This document shows positions 1 to 11,700 of a stretch of DNA of 40,599 nucleotides, piece by piece (within the stretch, counting starts at the first letter, position 1; the number at the start of each line of letters is the position of its first letter). The stretch comes from Nemertoderma westbladi (taxonomy: Eukaryota > Xenacoelomorpha > Nemertodermatida > Nemertodermatidae), in NCBI GenBank assembly GCA_032718475.1, contig JAUCBJ010001366.1:1-40599 (forward strand), read 5' to 3'. The notes beneath the pieces were generated by a model, which saw only the letters and a program-made list of their open reading frames with translations, did not search any database and had not been told where the DNA came from. Both the position numbers and the translations under genes were made by a program.

Positions 1-1190
1 ATTAATGTTTGTGTCCCTCATTAATGTTTGTGTCCCTCATTAATGTTTGTGTCCCTCATTAATGTTTGTGTACCTCATTAATGTTTGTGTCCCTCATTAA
101 TGTTTGTGTCCCTCATTAATGTTTGTGTACCTCATTAATGTTTGTGTCCCTCATTAATGTTTGTGTCCCTCATTAATGTTTGTGTACCTCATTAATGTTT
201 GTGTCCCTCATTCTTGTTTGTGTCCCTCATTAATGTTTTGTATCTCATTAATGTTTGTGTCCCTCATTAATGTTTGTGACCCTCATTAATGTTTGTGTAT
301 CTCATTAATGTTTGTGTACCTCATTAATGTTTGTGTCCCTAATTAATGTTTGTGTCCCTCATTAATGTCTGTGTCCCTCATTAATATTTGTGTCCCTCAT
401 TAATGTTTGTGTACCTCATTAATGTTTGTGTCCCTCATTAATGTTTGTGTATCTCATTAATTTTTTTGTATCTCGTTAATGTTTGTGTCCCTGATTAATG
501 TTTGTGTCCCTCATTAATGTTTGTGTATCTCATTAATTAATGTTTGTGTCCCTCATTAATGTTTGTGTTCCTCATTAATGTTTGTGTACCTCATTAATGT
601 GTGTGTCCCTCATTAATGTTTGTGTCCCTCATTAATGTTTGTGTACCTCATTAATGTTTGTGTACCTCATTAATGTTTGTGTCCCTAATTAATGTTTGTG
701 TCCCTCATTAATGTTTGTGTCCCTCATTAATGTTTGTGTACCTCATTAATGTTTGTGTCCCTCATTAATGTTTGTGTCCCTCATTAATGTTTGTGTACCT
801 CATTAATGTTTGTGCTCCTCATTAATGTTTGTGTCCCTCATTAATGTTTGTGTACCTCATTAATGTTTGTGTCCCTCATTAATGTTTGTGTCCCTCATTA
901 ATGTTTGTGTACCTCATTAATGTTTGTGTACCTCATTAATGTTTGTGTCCCTCATTAATGTTTGTGTCCCTCATTAATGTTTGTGTACCTAATTAATGTT
1001 TGTGTACCTCATTAATGTTTGTGTCCCTCATTAATATTTGTGTCCCTCATTAATGTTTGTGTCCCTCATTAATGTTTGTGTCCTATATCAATGTTTATGT
1101 CCCACATTAATGTTTGTGTCCCTCATTAATGTTTGTCCCACATTAATGTTTGTGGCGCTGATAAATATATGTCCCTCATTTAATGTTTGT
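1..1190. repeat. 19-bp minisatellite, truncated by window edge
   Basis: Head-to-tail units of the form attaatgtttgtgtccctc, roughly 60 copies. Frequent variants replace 'gtccctc' with 'gtacctc' or 'gtatctc'; occasional indels occur (for example around 230-240 and 525-540). Units decay from about 1080 onward and the array stops near 1190 at 'gtgtccaggttgct'. The array already runs at base 1, so its full length is unknown. The short open frame across its right end (1038-1253) is a by-product of the repeat. Confidence 0.97.
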
Positions 1191-1721
1191 GTCCAGGTTG
1201 CTATAAGTTACTCTAGGTTGCCGGACGTTTTGGACAATTTGGTCAGCAACTAGCAACTTAATTTGAGTAACATTGACTTTTAGTCTCCGTTATATGAGGC
1301 ATCTTTTACAGCAACAAACTTCGCGTTTACATAGAGCAACTTGATCGGCAACCTGACATGCTCACTAAGTTGCTGATAGAGTTGCTCAAAATGTTGCCAC
1401 GTACTGTAGAAAAAACAGGTCTTTAATTATTCGTCATGACGTACTGTAAGTGAACTTTACTTTAACTTTAACGTAGGTGTAACCCTGTAGCTAGACTTTG
1501 TTCTTACTGTAGAGTACCACCCATGGCTATATTTTGTACTTAGAGTTCCGCTTTCTTGAATTTAAATTTTGTTCTTATAGTTCTGCATTTGGCTACATTT
1601 TGTTCAATTTGTATTGATACATGATTCTAACTACAGTACCGTACTTATTTTAGAAGCAATTAATACCAAAATATCAAAAACTTGTGGAGCCCTTTAGAAT
1701 TTTGAATTCAAAAATTTCCAA

Positions 1722-1887
1722 CATGTGCGCAAGTGTGTTAGCTACAGTATATTGTATGTGATTATTTGTTATTATTGCGTTTACAGGTAATACTAACACC
1801 TGATCATGTGCGCAAGTGTGTTAGCTACAGTATATTGTATGTGATTATTTGTTATTATTGCGTTTACAGGTAATACTAACACCTGAT
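1722..1887. repeat. 83-bp tandem duplication (two identical copies)
   Basis: 1722-1804 is repeated without visible change at 1805-1887; both copies start catgtgcgcaagtgtg and end taacacctgat. A third, partial start ('catgtg') follows at 1888. Identity implies a recent event or an assembly artefact. Confidence 0.95.
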
Positions 1888-2003
1888 CATGTGCTAGTTA
1901 ACACGTATTAGCTAATAACAAATGCGCACATGTATTACGTGCGCACTACGCACTAAATTATTAAGGACATACGATACGCCTTGGCTATTATTTGATATAT
2001 TAT

Positions 2004-2173
2004 GCGTGTTTTTTGTAAAAATTCGGACTTATGGTGTTTTGCCAAATTGATGATACCTTGTTTTCTAGGCAATACCCCGCAACTAACGTATAGTTACAGG
2101 ATAATACCAGAAAATGGTGTTCCCCTTTGTTTTGGCAAAACACCATAAGTCAGAATTTTTACAAAAAAACCGC
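2004..2173. repeat. inverted repeat, ~43-bp arms
   Basis: The left arm (2004-2047) contains ttatggtgttttgccaaa. The right arm (2131-2173) contains its complement tttggcaaaacaccataa. The arms match over about 43 bp with few differences and enclose about 83 bp. The structure suggests a small foldback or MITE-like element; I see no clear target-site duplication and no coding capacity. Confidence 0.8.
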
Positions 2174-3867
2174 AATATTTTATTTCAAAGGTAATTCTAA
2201 ATCAAATTGAAAGTTTAGTTATATGAATTCTATATATATTTAGTTATCAAAAAACACAATAACAAGTAAACTGAGGCATCTCTCTAAAAAATAAACAGTT
2301 TTTATCGATTATCTCAGAACTACAAAAATCGACTTAGGGGGTTCTGCCTTGAAGGTGACGTAATTGTACTGTATCTAACTTTTATTAGCTTGAGTTCAGT
2401 ATTAAGATTACACTTGTTTTGTTCCATGTTATACCAAGGCCATCGTAATACAATGGCCTCGGTCTTATGCATTAAAGTATGTATCCTTGGTGACACTACA
2501 CAGGATCTATTATTTAATTTCAGATGAATTAGTTTTCATAGCAAACTTGTCGAATAATTGGATTGTTTTGTGAAGTTCTAACAGTTTGCTCTTCGGTAGG
2601 ACTGTAGGAGATTATTTTATTTTAAGCCAAGTGACAACCGGGTAGCATAATTATTATAGAAGACTCTTCTCTTATTGACTATACAGACTCTTAACTCAAT
2701 TAAAATTACATACATTTACACAATCACAATAACACGCCCTAAAGTAAAAATCAATATACTTTATAGTACCTAGAGGGTGCGAGATGGTTTTATCTTCATT
2801 TATATTGGCCGTTTAAATGGGATAGCGATAGACGATTGCTTTCGTTAACCATTTCAAGGACCGGTGTATCCTCCTTTACAGATACACACACGTCAGATTA
2901 GAGAACGGGAAGTAGATGCGAGACAAGTGCACGTCTCGCCTCTGGTTATCCATTGGCATTGCGCATTGATACTGTATGGGTTGGCGCATAATTAATTAAT
3001 TTGCCAGAAAGAGAGCTTTTGTTAAGATGGTGATGTTCTACAGTTTAGTATCCTAAGCAAAAAGGCAGGATTTACATCTGTGCGCATATATCCAATCACA
3101 AGTCTTGATAATTATTGATTTCTGCAACGCAGTTTACACTGCCTGCCTATGCAATATAACTGTAGAATAGTGAGTCATGCATTATGACATTTAAATTACA
3201 CAAACATAGCAATAATTCGTCTCTAGGCATACTGTATTAAATTTAATTAAACCTGTCCTTACATATCAATAAACCTATGATTGATTGCGGTTAAAAATTG
3301 CCCAAAGGTTATTGATCAGTTGTAGGCCCGCTTCACGTTAAAGAAATATGGTATTGTGGATGGTGGATATACAATTAACAAAATGTTAATTTATTTATTT
3401 TAAATATTTAATTGTGGAGTAATATTATATATATTTATTAATCCTAAAGTAAAACACTAAAAATACTGTATTATGTAGTTCCGGAACCCATAACCTGTGG
3501 GTAACTGTGTAGAAACACGAGAGCAATTCCATTGCGGTTGGTGTTTCAGATTTGAGAATGGTGCGCAATTTCGTGTTCCACAAGTGTCCATATTCTATAA
3601 AATAATTAGGACGTACTTTAGGCCACCTACTTGTACCTACTAACTTCAGCAAAATTTTTGGCAGAATATTGTCTCAGAGGGACTTGGCATTAAATGGCTA
3701 TAAATTTCTGGCACAGTGCATTTACTAACGATTGTTTTAGTTGTTAGAGCTTTATTACAGTAGGTAGTCTTGTATTGCCTGAATTTAGAGGTTCTATTAT
3801 GATTTTTAGTACGTGTTCTCCACGTACACGTACACCGGTACACGTACATTGTACTAACTAGCTATGG

Positions 3868-4030
3868 AGGGGGGGGGGGGGGGATTTCCCACGCAATTAG
3901 AATTCCTCCATCTCCAGGGGAAAATCGACGAAAAATATCAGCTGATTACTCCCAAAAATAAAACTGTAACCTTTATGCTATTGACTTCCCTTCGGTATTG
4001 TTTCGGTTCGAACAATATGTCACTGTAACA
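3868..4030. repeat. dispersed repeat, copy 1, with a 15-G run
   Basis: Fifteen consecutive G residues (3869-3883) open a segment that shares an ordered series of blocks with 23690-23840: 'acgcaatt', 'ctccagggg/gta', 'aaaatcgac', 'gctgatt' and 'cggtattgtttc/tccgtattgtttc'. Both copies have the same orientation. This looks like an old interspersed element of about 150 bp. This copy sits about 150 bp upstream of the transporter start. Confidence 0.65.
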
Positions 4031-4176
4031 TGTTTTTTCCCCTTAATTTATTAATCGATAATTTAAGATTGATGTGAGATATTAATTCGCCGAGACAGGA
4101 TTGAACTGTATGGGGTTTTCTGTTTAATAGAGACAACCTTTTCTAATAATCATTATTGGTGTTGGTTTTATAGCCT

Positions 4177-5799
4177 ATGAATGCTACTATGAATGCACAA
4201 ATATCAGAACAGGAATTTCTCCTTCCGCTGGGAAACGGAGAGGTCAGCGACCTGGAAAGCGAAAGTAACTTGCCGCCAGACATTTCCCAAAGATTTGATG
4301 AAGTTATATGCGAGGTGTCCAGGGGTAGAGCCTACAGACTCACTGTGTTAGTAACCATGGCAACAGTACTCGCGTCTGAAGGAATATCAATGATCAGTGC
4401 GGCATTCGTCCTCCCTCAAGTAGAATCGGAACTGAATCTTTCTTCTCTTCAGACTGGATTAGTTGGCGGTTCTGTGTTCTTCGGGATGGCAATTGGTGCG
4501 CCAATATGGGGAAATATATCCGATAACTACGGTCGCAGGTCCTCCCTTACTGCAGCGCTCCTATTGGCTACCCTTTGCGGAGTATTAGCTGCTATTTCTC
4601 CTTACTTCTTACCTCTCTGCCTATTCCGAATACTCGCGGGTTTCGGTATAGGAGGCGCGGCAACCATGGTAATGCCCTACATCACAGAGATTATTGGCAG
4701 AAAGGACGCCCCCTGGTTTATCTGCGTTGTAATGCTTATCGGCTCCACTGGGGCGCTGATAGTCTCGGGTGCGGCTTGGATAATATTACCCCGAGACCTT
4801 CTAACTTTCTCTGTGGGTTCCATTACTATAGGTAGTTGGAGAATGTTCCTATTACTATGCACACTTCCAGCTGTCGTAGGCATTGCCTTAGTTACAAAGA
4901 TACCAAAAAGCCCCATGTACCTACTGGCAAGCGGTCGCTACATCGATGCAATCAGAGTTCTTATAAGAATAAGTCAATTGTCGAGACTTGAAACCACCCC
5001 TTTATTAAACGCACTTCCAAACATGACAATATCGGAAGACAAACTAATTTCTTACGGCCAACAGCCTGACTGCGATATTTGCCTCTACAAAGTCTATAAG
5101 CAGATCCGAAATGTCTCCAAGGCCGTTCCGGAGATGCTAAACATTCACCTAAGATGGACAACATTAACTCTATTAACGATGTGGTTAACTCTTGGTTTCG
5201 GTTATTACGGAATAAGCATATGGTTTGTTGAATACATCAAGGTATTAGAGGATAACATTTGGTCACCAACACACTTAATATCATTAGCTAATATGACGAT
5301 TAATTACAACGTTACGAAGAATATGGCAATTAATCAGACAAATAACGGGGATTTTGATGCGTTTGGTACTTATATGAGCGCATTTATCAGCGCGAGTTCA
5401 TTAGTACCCGGTTCCATGATCGCAGTTATCTTAGTTAAATGCATTCCTAGTAAGTTTATATACTTGGTTATGACTAACATTAGCGCTGTAGCCTTACTCG
5501 TAATCCTCGCCACGCCCAACGTGATGTTAATAACGCTGCTGTTCTGCATCTTCCAGATCGTGAATACCACCTCGTGGTGCGCGGTGCAATCATATACCCC
5601 CGGGGTGTATTCCAGTGAGATCCGCGCGATGGCGTACGGATTAATGATGTCGGTTAGTCGATTGGGTGCTATACTGGGCTCGGTTTGTTTCGGCGCTTGG
5701 GTGACGACTATACCCTCCCTACCTTTTGTACTGAGCGCAGTTCTACTCTCCGTTGGTGCGTGCTTGGCGATCACACTGCCGTCCACACCAGGTGGTTAA
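4177..5799 (+). CDS. SV2/SVOP-like major facilitator transporter
   Basis: A 540-codon uninterrupted frame encoding a 12-helix major facilitator protein of the SV2/SVOP-like (SLC22-related) group. The cytoplasmic N-terminus is about 50 residues. Helices run from about residue 54 to 533. Motif A is seen after helix 2 (GNISDNYGRR, 112-121); SWR at 220-222 and PKSPMYLL at 243-250 follow helix 6. Helix 7 has FGYYGISIWF (341-350), as in SV2 proteins. The helix 7-8 loop is lumenal and short, with three N-glycosylation sequons (NMT, NVT, NQT at about 372-388), far shorter than the large SV2 loop. Substrate is unknown. The protein ends LPSTPGG, where SV2-family members have an LPETRG-type motif and a short tail, so the C-terminus looks truncated. 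Those last 16 codons and the TAA lie in unit 1 of the downstream minisatellite. An ATG at codon 5 is an alternative start. The lack of introns is unusual for this family. Confidence 0.85.
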   Translation: MNATMNAQISEQEFLLPLGNGEVSDLESESNLPPDISQRFDEVICEVSRGRAYRLTVLVTMATVLASEGISMISAAFVLPQVESELNLSSLQTGLVGGSVFFGMAIGAPIWGNISDNYGRRSSLTAALLLATLCGVLAAISPYFLPLCLFRILAGFGIGGAATMVMPYITEIIGRKDAPWFICVVMLIGSTGALIVSGAAWIILPRDLLTFSVGSITIGSWRMFLLLCTLPAVVGIALVTKIPKSPMYLLASGRYIDAIRVLIRISQLSRLETTPLLNALPNMTISEDKLISYGQQPDCDICLYKVYKQIRNVSKAVPEMLNIHLRWTTLTLLTMWLTLGFGYYGISIWFVEYIKVLEDNIWSPTHLISLANMTINYNVTKNMAINQTNNGDFDAFGTYMSAFISASSLVPGSMIAVILVKCIPSKFIYLVMTNISAVALLVILATPNVMLITLLFCIFQIVNTTSWCAVQSYTPGVYSSEIRAMAYGLMMSVSRLGAILGSVCFGAWVTTIPSLPFVLSAVLLSVGACLAITLPSTPGG

Positions 5800-8700
5800 T
5801 GATCTCCGTTGGTGCGTGCTTGGCGGTCACACTGCCGTCCACACCAGGTGGTTAAATCTCCGTTGGTGCGTCCTTGGTGGTCACACTGCCATCCACACCA
5901 GGTGGTTAATGATCTCCGTTGGTGGGTGCTTGGCGGTCACACTGTCGTCCACACCAAGTGGTTAATGATCTCCGTTGGTTCGTGCTTGGAGGTCACACTG
6001 CCGTCCACACCAGGTGCTTAATGATCTCCGTTGGTTCGTGCTTGGTGGTCACACTGCCGTCCACACCAGGTGGTTAATGATCTCCGTTGGTTCGTGCTTG
6101 GCGGTCACACTGCCGTCCACACCAGGTGCTTAATGATCTCCGTTGGTTCGTGCTTGGTGGTCACACTGCCGTCCACACCAGGTGGTTAATGATCTCCGTT
6201 GGTTCGTGCTTGGCGGTCACACTGCCATCCACACCAGGTGGTTAATGATCTCCGTTGGTTCGTGCTTGGCGGTCACACTGCCATCCACACCAGGTGGTTA
6301 ATGATCTCCGTTGGTTCGTGCTTGGCGGTCACACTGCCATCCACACCAGGTGGTTAATGATCTCCGTTGGTTCGTGCTTGGCGGTCACACTGCCGTCCAC
6401 ACCAGGTGCTTAATGATCTCCGTTGGTTCGTGCTTGGTGGTCACACTGCCGTCCACACCAGGTGGTTAATGATCTCCGTTGGTTCGTGCTTGGCGGTCAC
6501 ACTGCCATCCACACCAGGTGGTTAATGATCTCCGTTGGTTCGTGCTTGGCGGTCACACTGCCATCCACACCAGGTGCTTAATGATCTCCGTTGGTGCGTG
6601 CTTGGCGGTCACACTGCCATCCACACCAGGTGGTTAATGATCTCCGTTGGTGCGTGCTTGGCGGTCACACTGCCGTCCACACCAGGTGGTTAATGATCTC
6701 CGTTGGTGCGTGCTTGGTGGTCACACTGCCGTCCACACCAGGTGGTTAATGATCTCCGTTGGTTCGTGCTTGGTGGTCACACTGCCGTCCACACCAGGTG
6801 GTTAATGATCTCCGTTGGTGCGTGCTTGGCGGTCACACTGCCGTCCACACCAGGTGGTTAATGATCTCCGTTGGTTCGTGCTTGGCGGTCACACTGCCAT
6901 CCACACCAGGTGCTTAATGATCTCCGTTGGTTCGTGCTTGGTGGTCACACTGCCGTCCACACCAGGTGGTTAATGATCTCCGTTGGTGCGTGCTTGGCGG
7001 TCACACTGTCGTCCACACCAAGTGGTTAATGATCTCCGTTGGTTCGTGCTTGGCGGTCACACTGCCGTCCACACCAGGTGCTTAATGATCTCCGTTGGTG
7101 CGTGCTTGGCGGTCACACTGCCATCCACACCAGGTGCTTAATGATCTCCGTTGGTGCGTGCTTGGCGGTCACACTGCCATCCACACCAGGTGGTTAATGA
7201 TCTCCGTTGGTTCGTGCTTGGCGGTCACACTGCCATCCACACCAGGTGCTTAATGATCTCCGTTGGTGCGTGCTTGGCGGTCACACTGCCATCCACACCA
7301 GGTGGTTAATGATCTCCGTTGGTTCGTGCTTGGTGGTTACACTGCCGTCCACACCAGGTGCTTAATGATCTCCGTTGGTGCGTGCTTGGTGGTCACACTG
7401 CCGTCCACACCAGGTGGTTAATGATCTCCGTTGGTGCGTGCTTGGCGGTCACACTGCCGTCCACACCAAGTGGTTAATGATCTCCGTTGGTTCGTGCTTG
7501 GCGGTCACACTGCCATCCACACCAGGTGCTTAATGATCTCCGTTGGTTCGTGCTTGGTGGTCACACTGCCGTCCACACCAGGTGGTTAATGATCTCCGTT
7601 GGTGCGTGCTTGGCGGTCACACTGTCGTCCACACCAAGTGGTTAATGATCTCCGTTGGTTCGTGCTTGGCGGTCACACTGCCGTCCACACCAGGTGCTTA
7701 ATGATCTCCGTTGGTGCGTGCTTGGCGGTCACACTGCCATCCACACCAGGTGCTTAATGATCTCCGTTGGTGCGTGCTTGGCGGTCACACTGCCATCCAC
7801 ACCAGGTGGTTAATGATCTCCGTTGGTTCGTGCTTGGCGGTCACACTGCCATCCACACCAGGTGCTTAATGATCTCCGTTGGTGCGTGCTTGGCGGTCAC
7901 ACTGCCATCCACACCAGGTGGTTAATGATCTCCGTTGGTTCGTGCTTGGTGGTTACACTGCCGTCCACACCAGGTGCTTAATGATCTCCGTTGGTGCGTG
8001 CTTGGTGGTCACACTGCCGTCCACACCAGGTGGTTAATGATCTCCGTTGGTTCGTGCTTGGCGGTCACACTGCCATCCACACCAGGTGGTTAATGATCTC
8101 CGTTGGTTCGTGCTTGGCGGTCACACTGCCATCCACACCAGGTGCTTAATGATCTCCGTTGGTGCGTGCTTGGCGGTCACACTGCCATCCACACCAGGTG
8201 GTTAATGATCTCCGTTGGTGCGTGCTTGGCGGTCACACTGCCATCCACACCAGGTGGTTAATGATCTCCGTTGGTTCGTGCTTGGCGGTCACACTGCCAT
8301 CCACACCAGGTGCTTAATGATCTCCGTTGGTGCGTGCTTGGCGGTCACACTGCCATCCACACCAGGTGCTTAATGATCTCCGTTGGTGCATGCTTGGCGG
8401 TCACACTGCCATCCACACCAGGTGGTTAATGATCTCCGTTGGTTCGTGCTTGGCGGTCACACTGCCATCCACACCAGGTGCTTAATGATCTCCGTTGGGT
8501 CGTGCTTGGTGGTCACACTGCCGTCCACACCAGGTGGTTAATGATCTCCGTTGGTTCGTGCTTGGTGGTCACACTGCCGTCCACACCAGGTGGTTAATGA
8601 TCTCCGTTGGTTCGTGCTTGGCGGTCACACTGCCATCCACACCAGGTGCTTAATGATCTCCGTTGGTGCGTGCTTGGCGGTCACACTGCCATCCACACCA

Positions 8701-11700
8701 GGTGGTTAATGATCTCCGTTGGTTCGTGCTTGGCGGTCACACTGCCGTCCACACCAGGTGCTTAATGATCTCCGTTGGTGCGTGCTTGGCGGTCACACTG
8801 CCATCCACACCAGGTGGTTAATGATCTCCGTTGGTTCGTGCTTGGCGGTCACACTGCCATCCACACCAGGTGGTTAATGATCTCCGTTGGTTTGTGCTTG
8901 GTGGTTACACTGCCGTCCACACCAGGTGGTTAATGATCTCCGTTGGTTCGTGCTTGGTGGTTACACTGCCGTCCACACCAGGTGGTTAATGATCTCCGTT
9001 GGTTCGTGCTTGGCGGTCACACTGCCATCCACACCAGGTGGTTAATGATCTCCGTTGGTTCGTGCTTGGCGGTCACACTGCCATCCACACCAGGTGGTTA
9101 ATGATCTCCGTTGGTGCGTGCTTGGCGGTCACACTGCCATCCACACCAGGTGGTTAATGATCTCCGTTGGTTCGTGCTTGGTGGTTACACTGCCGTCCAC
9201 ACCAGGTGGTTAATGATCTCCGTTGGTTCGTGCTTGGCGGTCACACTGCCATCCACACCAGGTGGTTAATGATCTCCGTTGGTGCGTGCTTGGCGGTCAC
9301 ACTGCCATCCACACCAGGTGGTTAATGATCTCCGTTGGTGCGTGCTTGGCGGTCACACTGCCATCCACACCAGGTGGTTAATGATCTCCGTTGGTTCGTG
9401 CTTGGCGGTCACACTGCCATCCACACCAGGTGGTTAATGATCTCCGTTGGTGCGTGCTTGGCGGTCACACTGCCATCCACACCAGGTGGTTAATGATCTC
9501 CGTTGGTTCGTGCTTGGCGGTCACACTGCCATCCACACCAGGTGCTTAATGATCTCCGTTGGGTCGTGCTTGGTGGTCACACTGCCGTCCACACCAGGTG
9601 GTTAATGATCTCCGTTGGTTCGTGCTTGGTGGTCACACTGCCGTCCACACCAGGTGGTTAATGATCTCCGTTGGTTCGTGCTTGGCGGTCACACTGCCAT
9701 CCACACCAGGTGCTTAATGATCTCCGTTGGTGCATGCTTGGCGGTCACACTGCCATCCACACCAGGTGGTTAATGATCTCCGTTGGTTCGTGCTTGGCGG
9801 TCACACTGCCGTCCACACCAGGTGCTTAATGATCTCCGTTGGTGCGTGCTTGGCGGTCACACTGCCATCCACACCAGGTGGTTAATGATCTCCGTTGGTT
9901 CGTGCTTGGCGGTCACACTGCCATCCACACCAGGTGGTTAATGATCTCCGTTGGTTTGTGCTTGGTGGTTACACTGCCGTCCACACCAGGTGGTTAATGA
10001 TCTCCGTTGGTTCGTGCTTGGTGGTTACACTGCCGTCCACACCAGGTGGTTAATGATCTCCGTTGGTTCGTGCTTGGCGGTCACACTGCCATCCACACCA
10101 GGTGGTTAATGATCTCCGTTGGTTCGTGCTTGGCGGTCACACTGCCATCCACACCAGGTGGTTAATGATCTCCGTTGGTGCGTGCTTGGCGGTCACACTG
10201 CCATCCACACCAGGTGGTTAATGATCTCCGTTGGTTCGTGCTTGGTGGTTACACTGCCGTCCACACCAGGTGGTTAATGATCTCCGTTGGTTCGTGCTTG
10301 GCGGTCACACTGCCATCCACACCAGGTGGTTAATGATCTCCGTTGGTGCGTGCTTGGCGGTCACACTGCCATCCACACCAGGTGGTTAATGATCTCCGTT
10401 GGTGCGTGCTTGGCGGTCACACTGCCATCCACACCAGGTGGTTAATGATCTCCGTTGGTTCGTGCTTGGCGGTCACACTGCCATCCACACCAGGTGGTTA
10501 ATGATCTCCGTTGGTGCGTGCTTGGCGGTCACACTGCCATCCACACCAGGTGGTTAATGATCTCCGTTGGTTCGTGCTTGGTGGTTACACTGCCGTCCAC
10601 ACCAGGTGGTTAATGATCTCCGTTGGTTCGTGCTTGGCGGTCACACTGCCATCCACACCAGGTGGTTAATGATCTCCGTTGGTGCGTGCTTGGCGGTCAC
10701 ACTGCCATCCACACCAGGTGGTTAATGATCTCCGTTGGTGCGTGCTTGGCGGTCACACTGCCATCCACACCAGGTGGTTAATGATCTCCGTTGGTTCGTG
10801 CTTGGCGGTCACACTGCCATCCACACCAGGTGGTTAATGATCTCCGTTGGTGCGTGCTTGGCGGTCACACTGCCATCCACACCAGGTGGTTAATGATCTC
10901 CGTTGGTGCGTGCTTGGCGGTCACACTGCCGTCCACACCAAGTGGTTAATGATCTCCGTTGGTTCGTGCTTGGCGGTCACACTGCCATCCACACCAGGTG
11001 CTTAATGATCTCCGTTGGGTCGTGCTTGGTGGTCACACTGCCGTCCACACCAGGTGGTTAATGATCTCCGTTGGTTCGTGCTTGGTGGTCACACTGCCGT
11101 CCACACCAGGTGGTTAATGATCTCCGTTGGTTCGTGCTTGGCGGTCACACTGCCATCCACACCAGGTGCTTAATGATCTCCGTTGGTTCGTGCTTGGTGG
11201 TCACACTGCCGTCCACACCAGGTGGTTAATGATCTCCGTTGGTGCGTGCTTGGCGGTCACACTGTCGTCCACACCAAGTGGTTAATGATCTCCGTTGGTT
11301 CGTGCTTGGCGGTCACACTGCCGTCCACACCAGGTGCTTAATGATCTCCGTTGGTGCGTGCTTGGCGGTCACACTGCCATCCACACCAGGTGCTTAATGA
11401 TCTCCGTTGGTGCGTGCTTGGCGGTCACACTGCCGTCCACACCAGGTGGTTAATGATCTCCGTTGGTTCGTGCTTGGCGGTCACACTGCCATCCACACCA
11501 GGTGTTTAATGATCTCCGTTGGTGCGTGCTTGGCGGTCACACTGCCATCCACACCAGGTGGTTAATGATCTCCGTTGGTTCGTGCTTGGCGGTCACACTG
11601 CCATCCACACCAGGTGCTTAATGATCTCCGTTGGTGCGTGCTTGGCGGTCACACTGCCATCCACACCAGGTGGTTAATGATCTCCGTTGGTTCGTGCTTG

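Larger units (their letters stand above)
1191..4176. other. non-coding interval upstream of the transporter
   Basis: No convincing coding region on either strand; open frames are short and low in complexity. It contains the 83-bp duplication, the inverted repeat, the poly-G run and the dispersed repeat listed separately. The promoter and any 5' untranslated exon of the transporter should lie here, but I see no clear TATA box or initiator. Confidence 0.7.

Noticed and set aside
1038-1253. 71-codon frame at the end of the 19-bp array
   Set aside because: Encoded almost wholly by degenerate repeat units; no family resemblance.
4000-4020. B-box-like 'ggttcgaac' suggesting a tRNA-derived SINE in the dispersed repeat
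   Set aside because: The second copy lacks the motif, no A box or tRNA fold was seen, so the tRNA origin is unsupported.
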